From NCBI RefSeq assembly GCF_051659545.1, contig NZ_JBOFOR010000312.1, forward strand, positions 16,245-80,244: 64,000 nt of DNA, given 5' to 3'. The translations under genes and the position numbers were made by a program. Within the stretch, counting starts at the first letter, position 1. The number at the start of each line of letters is the position of its first letter. Below are positions 25,750 through 34,737 of the stretch, piece after piece. The notes under the pieces are model-generated. The model had not been told where the DNA came from. It saw only the letters and a list, made by a program, of their open reading frames with translations, and made no database searches. Origin of the DNA: JBOFOR01 sp051659545 (GTDB taxonomy: Bacteria; Bacillota; Clostridia; Peptostreptococcales; Peptostreptococcaceae).

Positions 25750-25797
25750 TTTTCTAAAAATTAAAATTAATAATCTGAAATTATAAATAAAAAAGCA

Positions 25798-25872
25798 TAT
25801 GATGGTTAGAATAAGATTAAATAAATGTATCTTACACCTCAACTTTTATCATCATAGCAGTATACATTTATT
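25798..25872 (+). promoter_or_regulatory. pseudoknot-capable element upstream of the dehydrogenase gene
   Basis: TATGATG (25798-25804) pairs with CATCATA (25850-25856), and AATAAATGTAT (25820-25830) pairs with ATACATTTATT (25862-25872). The order A-B-A'-B' means the helices form a pseudoknot or exclude each other. A terminator follows 12 bases later, and the dehydrogenase starts after that. The layout resembles aptamer-terminator leaders, but no known class is recognised. It could equally be 3' sequence of rlmD. Confidence 0.35.
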
Positions 25873-25883
25873 TTAAAATAGAT

Positions 25884-25913
25884 AAAGTCCTTCAGATTTT
25901 GAGGGACTTTTTG
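25884..25913 (+). terminator. terminator between rlmD and the dehydrogenase gene
   Basis: AAAGTCCTTCA (25884-25894) pairs with TGAGGGACTTT (25900-25910, one wobble), followed by TT and T-rich sequence. Confidence 0.75.
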
Positions 25914-25964
25914 GTTTTTAAATACTATAATTATATTATTAATAATTTAAAGGGGGCGAATAGA

Positions 25965-26900
25965 ATGAAAATTTTATTCACTATAAACTATGGGGAAAAT
26001 AAGTTTCAAATGGTAAGAAACTTAGGATATGAAGTAATCTATTACAATGAAGAAACTATAAAAAATAATGAGGATATAAATAGTGCAGATATTTTAGTTA
26101 CATATAATCCCTTCTCAACTCTAGACATAACACAAATGAAAAAATTAAAATATATACAAACTTCAAGTGTAGGAATAGATCAAATACCAAAAGTAGAAGT
26201 ATTAAAAAGAAATATTACTATAGCAAATAACAAAGGTGGATATAGCATACCTATGGCAGAATGGATAGTAATGTCAATTTTAGAAATATACAAAAATAGT
26301 ATGAAATTACACAAGCAACAACAAAACAAAGTATGGAAAATGAATATGGATACAACTGAATTAAGTGATAGAACAATAGGTTTCATAGGAACTGGAACAA
26401 TAGCAACTGAGGCAGCAAAAAGATTAGAGCCTTTTGGTGTAAAAATATGGGGAGTAAATACAAATGGCTCGAATAAAGAACACTTTGATAAATGTTTTTC
26501 AACTGAAGAAATGCATGAGGTATTTAAAAACTGTGATGCAGTAATATGTACTATACCAGCGACAAAAGATACAATAGGACTTATAAATAAAGATAAGTTT
26601 AATCTAATGAAATCTGGTACAATATTTATGAATGTGGGAAGAGGAAACATAGTGAGAGAAAAAGATTTAATTGAGTGTATAGATAAATTTAGAGGGGTTG
26701 CTATAGATGTTTTTGAAGAAGAGCCTCTAAGTTATAATAGTCCACTATGGGAGCTTAAAAATGTAATAATTACTCCTCATAATTCTTGGGTATCAGATAA
26801 AAATAAAGAAAGAACCTTTAATATGATTTATAACAATTTAAAAAAATATATAGCTAACGAACCATTAAATAATATTGTAGATATAAATAAGGGATATTAA
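25965..26900 (+). CDS. D-2-hydroxyacid dehydrogenase (NAD-dependent)
   Basis: The 311-residue protein belongs to the D-isomer 2-hydroxyacid dehydrogenase family, which reduces 2-keto acids or oxidises D-2-hydroxyacids. The Rossmann motif GFIGTGTIATEAAKRL lies near residue 140. The catalytic arginine is in NVGRGNIV, and the histidine is in TPHNSW near the C-terminus. The substrate (for example phosphoglycerate, lactate or hydroxyisocaproate) is not evident. The start at 25965 has AAAGGGGGCG just upstream; an in-frame start at 25899 lies over the preceding terminator. Confidence 0.87.
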   Translation: MKILFTINYGENKFQMVRNLGYEVIYYNEETIKNNEDINSADILVTYNPFSTLDITQMKKLKYIQTSSVGIDQIPKVEVLKRNITIANNKGGYSIPMAEWIVMSILEIYKNSMKLHKQQQNKVWKMNMDTTELSDRTIGFIGTGTIATEAAKRLEPFGVKIWGVNTNGSNKEHFDKCFSTEEMHEVFKNCDAVICTIPATKDTIGLINKDKFNLMKSGTIFMNVGRGNIVREKDLIECIDKFRGVAIDVFEEEPLSYNSPLWELKNVIITPHNSWVSDKNKERTFNMIYNNLKKYIANEPLNNIVDINKGY

Positions 26901-26907
26901 ATAAGTA

Positions 26908-26940
26908 GAAAGCTACCATAAATTTAGGTGGCTTTTATTT
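26908..26940 (+). terminator. terminator of the dehydrogenase gene
   Basis: AAGCTACC (26910-26917) pairs with GGTGGCTT (26927-26934, one wobble), followed by TTATTTATT. Confidence 0.7.
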
Positions 26941-27044
26941 ATTAAAAAATTTAGCAACGATAAACTTATGATGATATACTAAAAAATGTATAAAAGTTAT
27001 AAAGTGGCAATACTAAAAATACAAGCATATAAGAGGTGATATAT

Positions 27045-29063
27045 ATGAATATTGAAAATAAAATAAATGAGTTAATTGATAAAATAAATTATCATAATGA
27101 AAAGTATTACAATGAAGATTTACCAGAAATAGCAGATTATGAGTATGATAATTTAATGAAAGAATTAATAAAGCTAGAAGAAGAAAATCCAAATTTAAAA
27201 AGAATTGATTCTCCAACTCGCAGAGTAGGTGGAAAGCCTCTTGAAAAATTTGACCAAATAGTTCATAAAATACCTATGTTAAGCTTATCTAATGCATATT
27301 CAAAAGAAGATTTAGAAGACTTCAATAGAAGAGTAAAAGATATGGTAAATAAAGATGTAGAGTATGTAGTTGAATTTAAAATAGATGGACTATCTATAGG
27401 AATTACATATACTAATGGACAATTTGAAAAAGGTGCCACTAGAGGTAATGGTTCTGTAGGTGAAGATGTTTCTCAAAACTTAATGACTGTTAAAAGTATT
27501 CCATTAAAAATAAAAGAAAAAAATGAAGTTGTTGTAAGAGGAGAAGTCTATATATCTAAAAATAACTTTAAAAAAGTTAATGACCAACAAGAAAATCAAG
27601 GATTACAATTATTTGCAAATCCTAGAAATCTTGCGGCAGGTTCGCTTAGACAATTAGACCCTAAATTAACAGCTAAAAGACCTTTAGATATATTTGTATT
27701 CAATTTAGAACATATAGACAATGTAGAATTTGAAAATCATAGCCAATCATTACAATATTTAAAAGACTTAGGGTTTACTGTAAGCCCCAATTATAAGGTA
27801 TGCTCAAACATAGAACAAGTTATAGATCATATAGAATATTGGACAGAAAATAGAGATAAACTAGACTTTGAAATTGATGGTATGGTAATAAAGGTTAATA
27901 ACCTAGAGCAAAGAGAAGTTATGGGATATACAGCTAAAAGTCCAAGATGGGCAATTGCATATAAATTTCCAGCAGAAAAGAAAAAGACTAAAATAATAGA
28001 TATAATAGTAGAAGTTGGTAGAACAGGAACTATAACTCCAACAGCGGTACTTGAACCGGTTAGATTAGCAGGCACTAGTGTAAGCAGAGCTACATTACAT
28101 AATGAAGATTATATAAGAGAAAAAGATATAAAAATAAATGATACAGTATTAGTACAAAAAGCAGGAGATATAATACCTCAAGTAGTAGAAGTAGTAAAAG
28201 AAGAACGTACAGGTGAAGAAATAGAATTTAATATGCCAGACAAATGCCCTGTGTGTAATGAAGCTACAGTAAGAATCGAAGGTGAGGCTGCAGTTAAATG
28301 TATAAATATATCTTGTCCAGCTCAAATAAGAAGGGGTATAATACACTTTGTATCTAGAGAAGCGATGAACATAGATGGCTTAGGAGAGTCTATTATAACA
28401 TTACTACTAAACGAAAATATAATTAAGGATATATCAGATCTATACAACATAAAAAAAGAAAATGTTGTAAATCTAGAAAGAATGGGCGAAAAGTCTGCTA
28501 ATAATTTAATAAGTGCAATCGATAAATCAAAAGAAAATGAATTATGGAGACTTATAAATGGATTAGGAATTAAATTTGTAGGTGTTAAAGGAGCTAAAAT
28601 ATTAGCAAGTAGCTTTAAAGATTTAGATAAAATAATAACTGCTACTAAAGATGAGTTAATAAATCTAGAAGAGTTTGGAGATATAATGGCTAATAGTGTA
28701 GTAGAATTCTTTAAGGAAGAAAAAAACCTTACAGTTATTGAAAAACTTAAAGAAGCAGGCATTAATACAATAGTAGACGAAGATTTAGGTACAGATATTC
28801 CAAAAATATTTGAAGGTATGAAAATTGTATTAACAGGAACTCTTCCTACTTTAAAAAGAAATGATGCAAAAGAAATGATAGAGCTAAGAGGTGGAAAAGC
28901 AACCTCAAGTGTTAGTAAGTCGACTACATTTGTATTAGCAGGAGAAGAAGCTGGGTCTAAGCTTACAAAAGCAAATGAATTAGGAGTAAAAGTTATTGAT
29001 GAATCAAACTTTATAGAATTGACGAAATTATCCTCAAAAGAAGAGGTAATGGATAAATTATAA
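27045..29063 (+). CDS. ligA: NAD-dependent DNA ligase
   Basis: The 672-residue enzyme seals nicks in replication and repair using NAD+. It shows the Ia domain, the adenylation lysine in EFKIDGLSIG (about residue 113), an OB-fold, a four-cysteine zinc finger (CPVC and CINISC near 400-420), helix-hairpin-helix repeats and a C-terminal BRCT domain (from about 590). The start at 27045 follows AAGAGGTGATAT; an in-frame GTG at 27036 overlaps this site. It is not next to pcrA, unlike in many Firmicutes. Length is normal. Confidence 0.97.
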   Translation: MNIENKINELIDKINYHNEKYYNEDLPEIADYEYDNLMKELIKLEEENPNLKRIDSPTRRVGGKPLEKFDQIVHKIPMLSLSNAYSKEDLEDFNRRVKDMVNKDVEYVVEFKIDGLSIGITYTNGQFEKGATRGNGSVGEDVSQNLMTVKSIPLKIKEKNEVVVRGEVYISKNNFKKVNDQQENQGLQLFANPRNLAAGSLRQLDPKLTAKRPLDIFVFNLEHIDNVEFENHSQSLQYLKDLGFTVSPNYKVCSNIEQVIDHIEYWTENRDKLDFEIDGMVIKVNNLEQREVMGYTAKSPRWAIAYKFPAEKKKTKIIDIIVEVGRTGTITPTAVLEPVRLAGTSVSRATLHNEDYIREKDIKINDTVLVQKAGDIIPQVVEVVKEERTGEEIEFNMPDKCPVCNEATVRIEGEAAVKCINISCPAQIRRGIIHFVSREAMNIDGLGESIITLLLNENIIKDISDLYNIKKENVVNLERMGEKSANNLISAIDKSKENELWRLINGLGIKFVGVKGAKILASSFKDLDKIITATKDELINLEEFGDIMANSVVEFFKEEKNLTVIEKLKEAGINTIVDEDLGTDIPKIFEGMKIVLTGTLPTLKRNDAKEMIELRGGKATSSVSKSTTFVLAGEEAGSKLTKANELGVKVIDESNFIELTKLSSKEEVMDKL

Positions 29064-29295
29064 GAAGCAAGACTAAAACCTAATTAAAAGGAATAAGATT
29101 TATAAATAATAACTTTTAGAATGAAATAATGGGTTTTATAATAGAATGATAGATTTTGGATACATATATATATGTTTAAATATAGAAAACTAGATAAAAT
29201 GTATGTTAAAATTATTATTATATAGATAGAATTTGAAATATTGTTAAATATGAGAGTAATATAGCAAGTAAATAGTTTTAAGAGAGGTATTTAAA

Positions 29296-30645
29296 ATGGC
29301 TAGAATTGATAACAGAAATAATGATCAAATAAGAGATGTGAAAATTACAAGAAATTATACTAGATATGCGGAAGGTTCTGTACTTATAGAAATGGGAGAA
29401 ACAAAAGTTATATGTACAGCATCAATTGAGGATAAAGTACCTCCATTTTTAAGACATACAGGCACAGGCTGGATAAATGCTGAGTACTCAATGTTGCCAA
29501 GATCTACTCACCAAAGGAAGATAAGAGAAGCTTCTAGAGGTAAAATTGATGGAAGAACTCAAGAAATACAAAGATTGATAGGTCGTGCTATAAGATCAGT
29601 AATAGATTTAAATAAAATAGGAGAAAGAACTATTTGGGTAGATTGTGATGTAATCCAAGCAGATGGAGGAACTAGAACAGCATCTATAACAGGAGCGTTT
29701 GTAGCTGTTGTTGATGCTTTAAATAAATTACATAAATCTAAAGTTATAAAAGAATTACCTATTAGAAACTTTATTTCGGCTATAAGTGTAGGTCTTGTTA
29801 ATGGAGAACATATGCTAGATTTATGTTATGAAGAAGACTCTAATGCTCAAGTAGATATGAACGTAATTATGACAGATAAAGGCGAATTTGTTGAAGTTCA
29901 AGGAACTGGAGAAGAAAGACCTTTCTCAAGAGATGATTTAAATAAATTATTAGAGATTGGAGAAAAAGGTAACAAAGAACTATTAAAAGCACAAAGAGAA
30001 GTATTAGGAGAAATTGCAGATGAAATACTAGGAATGGAATATGGCGATGAAGTAGTAATTGCAACTAATAATACTCATAAATTAGAAGAAATAGGAGATA
30101 TATTAGAAGATTTTGATTATAAAATCTACTCACTAAAGGATGTTGACTTAGGTGGAATAGAAATAGTAGAAGATGGAAAAACTTTTGAACATAATGCATT
30201 AATAAAAGCTAGAACTATAGCTAAGTTAACAAAGATGATAGCTATATCAGATGATTCAGGTTTAGAAGTTGATGCAATAAGTAAAAAACCAGGTATTTAT
30301 TCAGCTAGATTTGCAGGAGAGAATGCAACAGATGAAGAAAATAGACAAAAATTAATGAAAGCATTAAAAAATATACCTATGAGCCAAAGAACTGCAAGAT
30401 TCGTGTCGGCTATAGCGGTTGTATTCCCAGATGGGAAAGAATTTGTAGTAAGAGGGACTTGTGAAGGATATATAGGATTTGAAGAAAAAGGTAAGAATGG
30501 ATTTGGATATGATTCTTTATTTATAGTAAATGGATACAATAAAACTTTTGGAGAAATACCAGCTACTATTAAAAATAGCATAAGCCATAGAGCAAATGCA
30601 TTAAAACTTATGAAAACAGAGTTTAAAAAGAGGGTAATTAGATAA
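29296..30645 (+). CDS. rph: fusion of RNase PH and XTP/dITP pyrophosphatase (Rph-RdgB)
   Basis: The 449-residue protein has two enzyme domains. Residues 1-about 247 are RNase PH, which trims tRNA 3' ends with phosphate (RSTHQRKIREASRGKIDGRTQEI region, then DCDVIQADGGTRTASI). Residues from about 252 begin VVIATNNTHKLEEIGDIL and continue as RdgB/HAM1 (SDDSGLEVDA, GYDSLF, SHRANAL), which removes deaminated purine triphosphates. No stop or start separates them. These are often adjacent genes, and the fusion occurs in some clostridia. AGAGAGG precedes the start. The next gene overlaps its stop by one base. Confidence 0.95.
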   Translation: MARIDNRNNDQIRDVKITRNYTRYAEGSVLIEMGETKVICTASIEDKVPPFLRHTGTGWINAEYSMLPRSTHQRKIREASRGKIDGRTQEIQRLIGRAIRSVIDLNKIGERTIWVDCDVIQADGGTRTASITGAFVAVVDALNKLHKSKVIKELPIRNFISAISVGLVNGEHMLDLCYEEDSNAQVDMNVIMTDKGEFVEVQGTGEERPFSRDDLNKLLEIGEKGNKELLKAQREVLGEIADEILGMEYGDEVVIATNNTHKLEEIGDILEDFDYKIYSLKDVDLGGIEIVEDGKTFEHNALIKARTIAKLTKMIAISDDSGLEVDAISKKPGIYSARFAGENATDEENRQKLMKALKNIPMSQRTARFVSAIAVVFPDGKEFVVRGTCEGYIGFEEKGKNGFGYDSLFIVNGYNKTFGEIPATIKNSISHRANALKLMKTEFKKRVIR

Positions 30646-31118
30646 TGAAAATAGGGGTAATAAGTGATACTCATGGAATTAAGGTGCACATTGACAAAGC
30701 TATACCGCATTTGAAAAACTGTGACTTAATAATTCATGCAGGAGATAACTTTTCTGATTCGAAGTATGTATATAACGAAACGAAAGTAAATATTATTGCC
30801 GTAAAAGGGAACTGTGATTTTGAACGTGATGTAGAAGATGAGTTAATCTTTGAAGCAGAAGATAAAAGTATATTTTTGTGTCATGGAGACAAATATGGGG
30901 TAAAATATGGAATAGAAGAAATTGAAATAAAAGCTAAAAGTATTAATGCAGATATAGTAATATTTGGGCATACTCATGTTCCTTTAAGTATAGAAAAGGA
31001 TGGTATATTATATATAAATCCAGGTAGTGTATCTTTTCCTAGACGAGTAAGTTACAAGAGTATTGTAATGATGAGTATCGAGGATGGAAACATAAATATA
31101 GAAGAAATAAAAATATAG
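30645..31118 (+). CDS. YfcE/MJ0936-family metallophosphoesterase
   Basis: The 157-residue protein carries the calcineurin-type phosphoesterase motifs: GVISDTHG, IHAGDNF, GNCDFE, CHGD and FGHTHVP. Such proteins hydrolyse phosphodiesters in vitro with Mn2+. The natural substrate is unclear. The ATG overlaps the stop of rph-rdgB (TAATG), which implies coupled translation, an order conserved in many Firmicutes (rph-rdgB-yfcE). Confidence 0.9.
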   Translation: MKIGVISDTHGIKVHIDKAIPHLKNCDLIIHAGDNFSDSKYVYNETKVNIIAVKGNCDFERDVEDELIFEAEDKSIFLCHGDKYGVKYGIEEIEIKAKSINADIVIFGHTHVPLSIEKDGILYINPGSVSFPRRVSYKSIVMMSIEDGNINIEEIKI

Positions 31119-31153
31119 CAAAGTTTGCTTACAAGTAGAAATTAAGGCAACAC

Positions 31154-31183
31154 TTGTAAATAAAAAAACTTATGTGATATAAT
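31154..31183 (+). promoter_or_regulatory. candidate sigma-A promoter of tig
   Basis: TTGTAA (31154-31159) and a perfect TATAAT (31178-31183) are separated by 18 bases. Transcription would start about 75 bases before tig. Confidence 0.5.
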
Positions 31184-31263
31184 TAAAGAGTTAAACTATC
31201 AAGTGCAATGGATTAAAATTCCATATGCTAATTATTACATAACAATATAGGAGGATTAAGTCA

Positions 31264-32550
31264 ATGAAAGCAGAATTATTAAAAAGAGAAGGCAATAACG
31301 TGACTTTAAAAATAACTGTAGAAAATGATAAATTTGAAGCAGCAGTAACTAAAGCTTATAACAAGAACAAAGGGAAATACAATATACCAGGATTCAGAAA
31401 AGGTAAAGCTCCAAAGATGGTTATAGAAAGTCAATACGGGAAAGGTATATTCTACAATGATGCTATAGAAATATTATTCCCAGAAGTTTACCCAACTGCG
31501 ATAGATGAATTAAACATAGATCCAATAGATAGACCAGACTTAGATGTTGAAGAAATAAGCAAGGACAATGGATTAGTAATGGTTGTAAATGTAGAAGTTA
31601 AGCCAGAAATACAATTAGGAGACTACAAAGGTATAGAAATATCTAAAGTAGATAATAATGTAAGTGAAGAAGCAGTAGAATCAAGCTTAAAAGAAATGGC
31701 TGACAAAAATGCTAGAGTATTAAGCGTAGAAGATAAAGCATTAGAAAATGGAGATACAGCTGTTATAGACTTCGAAGGATTCGAAAGTGGAGTAGCATTT
31801 GAAGGTGGAAAAGGTGAAAATCATAACTTAGTGATAGGATCAAACACATTCATACCAGGATTTGAAGAACAATTAGTAGGTAAAAAATCAGGAGAAGAAG
31901 TAGAAGTTAATGTTACTTTCCCTGAAGAATACCATGCAGAGAATTTAGCTGGAAAGCCAGTTGTATTCAAAGTAAAAGTAAATGATGTAAAAGTAAAAGA
32001 AGTACCAGAATTAGATGATGAATTTGCTAAAGATACTAGTGAATTTGATACTTTAGCAGAGTTAAGAGCTGACGTAAAAGCTAAATTAGAAGCAGAATCT
32101 CAAAATAGAGCAGATGCTGAAATGAGAAATGCTATAGTTGAAAAAGTTTCGGCTAATACAGAAGTAGAAGTTCCAAATGCTATGGTACAAAATCAAATAG
32201 ACAATATGTTAATGGAACTTAACTATCAATTACAAATGCAAGGATTAAACTTACAACAGTTATTAGAAATGACTGGAAGAAGTATAGAGGAGTTAAGAGA
32301 AGAAAGAAGAGAAGATGCTGAGAAATTAGTTAAATCTTCTTTAGTATTAGAAGCAGTAGCTAAATCAGAAAACATAGAAGTAAGCGAAGAAGAATTAGAT
32401 GCTGAGTTAGATAAGATGGCATCTATGTACAATATGGAAGTAGATAAATTAAAAGCTTCTTTAAAAGAAACAGATACAGAAGATATAAAAGGTCAAGTTA
32501 AAATAAGAAAAACAATAGACCTATTAGTTGAAAATGCAAAAATAGCTTAA
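31264..32550 (+). CDS. tig: trigger factor
   Basis: The 428-residue ribosome-associated chaperone and prolyl isomerase has the ribosome-docking signature GFRKGKAPK (residues about 41-49), a central FKBP-type domain (about 150-245, with FIPGFEEQLVG) and a helical C-terminal chaperone domain. ATAGGAGG precedes the ATG. It heads the tig-clpP-clpX-lon order common in Firmicutes, and a hairpin separates it from clpP. Confidence 0.97.
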   Translation: MKAELLKREGNNVTLKITVENDKFEAAVTKAYNKNKGKYNIPGFRKGKAPKMVIESQYGKGIFYNDAIEILFPEVYPTAIDELNIDPIDRPDLDVEEISKDNGLVMVVNVEVKPEIQLGDYKGIEISKVDNNVSEEAVESSLKEMADKNARVLSVEDKALENGDTAVIDFEGFESGVAFEGGKGENHNLVIGSNTFIPGFEEQLVGKKSGEEVEVNVTFPEEYHAENLAGKPVVFKVKVNDVKVKEVPELDDEFAKDTSEFDTLAELRADVKAKLEAESQNRADAEMRNAIVEKVSANTEVEVPNAMVQNQIDNMLMELNYQLQMQGLNLQQLLEMTGRSIEELREERREDAEKLVKSSLVLEAVAKSENIEVSEEELDAELDKMASMYNMEVDKLKASLKETDTEDIKGQVKIRKTIDLLVENAKIA

Positions 32551-32553
32551 TTT

Positions 32554-32584
32554 TTTACAGTAGCCTATAGGGCTACTGTAAATT
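32554..32584 (+). terminator. hairpin between tig and clpP
   Basis: TTTACAGTAGCC (32554-32565) pairs with GGCTACTGTAAA (32571-32582). The T-tract after the stem is poor, so it may only partly stop transcription and let clpP be co-expressed. Confidence 0.55.
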
Positions 32585-32622
32585 ATATATAGAAATATAA
32601 AGAGATAGAGGGGGTATGGTAT

Positions 32623-33207
32623 ATGGCATTAGTACCTTATGTAGTTGAGCAAACAGGAAGAGGAGAAAGATCTTATGATATATTTTCTAGACTGTTAAAG
32701 GATAGAATAATATTTTTAGGAGATGAAGTAAATGATGCTACCGCAGGCTTAATAGTAGCTCAATTATTATTCCTAGAAGCTGATGATCCAGATAAGGATA
32801 TACATTTATATATAAACTCACCTGGAGGAAGTATAACAGCAGGAATGGCGATTTATGATACTATGCAATACATCAAGCCTGATGTAAGTACTATATGTAT
32901 AGGAATGGCAGCATCTATGGGAGCATTCTTATTATCAGCAGGAGCAAAAGGCAAGAGACTTGCTTTACCAAATAGTGAAATAATGATACACCAACCGTTA
33001 GGAGGCACTAAAGGTCAAGCAACGGATATAGAAATACATGCAAAAAGAATACTAAAGATGAAAGATACTTTAAATAAAATACTATCAGAAAGAACAGGTC
33101 AGCCATTAGAAAAAATTCAAATGGATACTGAACGTGATAACTTCATGGATGCAATAGAAGCTAAAGAATATGGCTTAATTGACGAAGTAATTACTAGAAG
33201 ACCGTAG
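32623..33207 (+). CDS. clpP: ATP-dependent Clp protease proteolytic subunit
   Basis: The 194-residue serine protease has the catalytic serine in GMAASMGAFLL (about residue 98), the histidine in MIHQPLGG and the aspartate further on. It forms the double heptamer that degrades proteins unfolded by ClpX, encoded 18 bases downstream. AGAGGGGG precedes the ATG. Length is standard. Confidence 0.98.
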   Translation: MALVPYVVEQTGRGERSYDIFSRLLKDRIIFLGDEVNDATAGLIVAQLLFLEADDPDKDIHLYINSPGGSITAGMAIYDTMQYIKPDVSTICIGMAASMGAFLLSAGAKGKRLALPNSEIMIHQPLGGTKGQATDIEIHAKRILKMKDTLNKILSERTGQPLEKIQMDTERDNFMDAIEAKEYGLIDEVITRRP

Positions 33208-33225
33208 ATAGAAAGAGGTGTTAAT

Positions 33226-34473
33226 ATGTCGAAACAAGAAGAGAAGAGACAGTTAAAATGTTCATTCTGCGGTAAAACTCAAGAGCAAGTTAGAAGATTA
33301 ATTGCAGGTCCAAATGTTTATATCTGTGACGAGTGTGTTGAACTTTGTGATGAAATCATACAAGAAGAGATAGAAGATACCGTAGAAGAGGATACTACAT
33401 CTCTACCAAAGCCGAAGGAAATGATGGAGATATTAAATGATTATGTTATAGGTCAAGAAAGAGCTAAAAAAGCTTTATCAGTAGCTGTATATAATCACTA
33501 CAAGAGAATTTACAGTAAAAAAGTAAATACTAAAGAAATAGAAATTCAAAAAAGTAATGTACTTTTATTAGGGCCTACAGGTTCAGGTAAAACATTATTA
33601 GCTCAAACTTTAGCAAGAACTCTTAATGTACCTTTTGCAATGGCAGATGCTACATCTTTAACTGAAGCAGGATATGTGGGAGAAGATGTTGAAAACATAC
33701 TTTTAAAACTTATTCAAGCAGCTGATTTTGATATAGAAAAAGCTGAAAGAGGTATAATCTATATAGATGAAATAGATAAGATTGCTAGAAAATCAGAAAA
33801 TCCATCTATAACTAGAGATGTCAGTGGAGAAGGTGTTCAGCAAGCACTTCTAAAAATATTAGAAGGTACTACTGCAAATGTTCCGCCACAAGGTGGACGA
33901 AAGCATCCTCATCAAGAATTCTTAAAAATAGATACTACTAATATATTATTCATATTAGGTGGAGCTTTCGATGGAATAGATAAAATTATCCAAAAACGTG
34001 GTGGAGATAAAACTCTTGGATTTGGAGCTAAAATAGAAAGTAAAAAAGAAATGGATTTAGGTAAAATATATGCTAGAGTCCTTCCTGAAGATTTACTAAA
34101 GTTTGGTATAATACCAGAATTTATAGGAAGAATACCTGTTGTAGCAACTTTAGAGTTATTAGATGAGAATGCTTTAATGAGTATATTAAAAGAGCCTAAA
34201 AATGCTTTAGTAAAACAATACAAAAAACTATTAGAGTTAGATAATGTTGTTTTAGAATTTGAAGAAGATGCACTTCGTGCTATAGCTAAAAAAGCAATAG
34301 AAAGAAATACAGGTGCTAGAGGACTTAGAAGTATAGTTGAAAATGTAATGATGGAATGTATGTATGAAGTTCCTTCTAGGGAAGATGTAAAAAAAGTTGT
34401 AGTTACAATAGGAGCAGTAAGTGGTGGAGAACAACCAATCTTAGTGCTTAAAGATAAAGAAGAAAGTGCATAG
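33226..34473 (+). CDS. clpX: ATP-dependent Clp protease ATP-binding subunit ClpX
   Basis: The 415-residue AAA+ unfoldase has an N-terminal zinc-binding domain (CSFCGKTQ and CDECVELC), Walker A GPTGSGKTLLA (about residue 111), Walker B IIYIDEIDKIA and a C-terminal lid. It delivers substrates to ClpP; the two genes are adjacent and probably cotranscribed. GAAAGAGGTG lies before the ATG. Confidence 0.98.
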   Translation: MSKQEEKRQLKCSFCGKTQEQVRRLIAGPNVYICDECVELCDEIIQEEIEDTVEEDTTSLPKPKEMMEILNDYVIGQERAKKALSVAVYNHYKRIYSKKVNTKEIEIQKSNVLLLGPTGSGKTLLAQTLARTLNVPFAMADATSLTEAGYVGEDVENILLKLIQAADFDIEKAERGIIYIDEIDKIARKSENPSITRDVSGEGVQQALLKILEGTTANVPPQGGRKHPHQEFLKIDTTNILFILGGAFDGIDKIIQKRGGDKTLGFGAKIESKKEMDLGKIYARVLPEDLLKFGIIPEFIGRIPVVATLELLDENALMSILKEPKNALVKQYKKLLELDNVVLEFEEDALRAIAKKAIERNTGARGLRSIVENVMMECMYEVPSREDVKKVVVTIGAVSGGEQPILVLKDKEESA

Positions 34474-34487
34474 ATTATATAGTTAAA

Positions 34488-34532
34488 TTTCAATTAAAAA
34501 AGAAGTCAATTTGGCTTCTTTTTTAATTGAAA
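34488..34532 (+). terminator. terminator of clpP-clpX
   Basis: An 18-bp perfect stem pairs 34488-34505 with 34515-34532, with its T-run inside the 3' arm. It separates clpX from lon. Confidence 0.82.
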
Positions 34533-34737
34533 GCTAAAAATATGTTTGATAATTATTTTAATAGTGTAAAAACAATAGGTATAGTATAAAATATATATAC
34601 ATTACTGTTTGTATATTTTATAATAAAAAAGTGCTAAAATATACAAGAAGTTACTATTAATGTTGAAAATTAAGTTTCGTAAATATATAATATATAAAGC
34701 AAACCGATAAAATTTAGCACTTTAAGGAGTGATATTA

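Noticed and set aside
31130..31160. Terminator after the YfcE-like gene (TTACAAGT/ACTTGTAA)
   Set aside because: The repeat is followed by an A-run on the + strand, not a T-run, and overlaps the tig promoter.
33912..34493. 193-codon frame antisense to clpX
   Set aside because: It is a long shadow frame opposite a highly conserved gene, rich in serine and phenylalanine as expected from antisense of AT-rich coding DNA.
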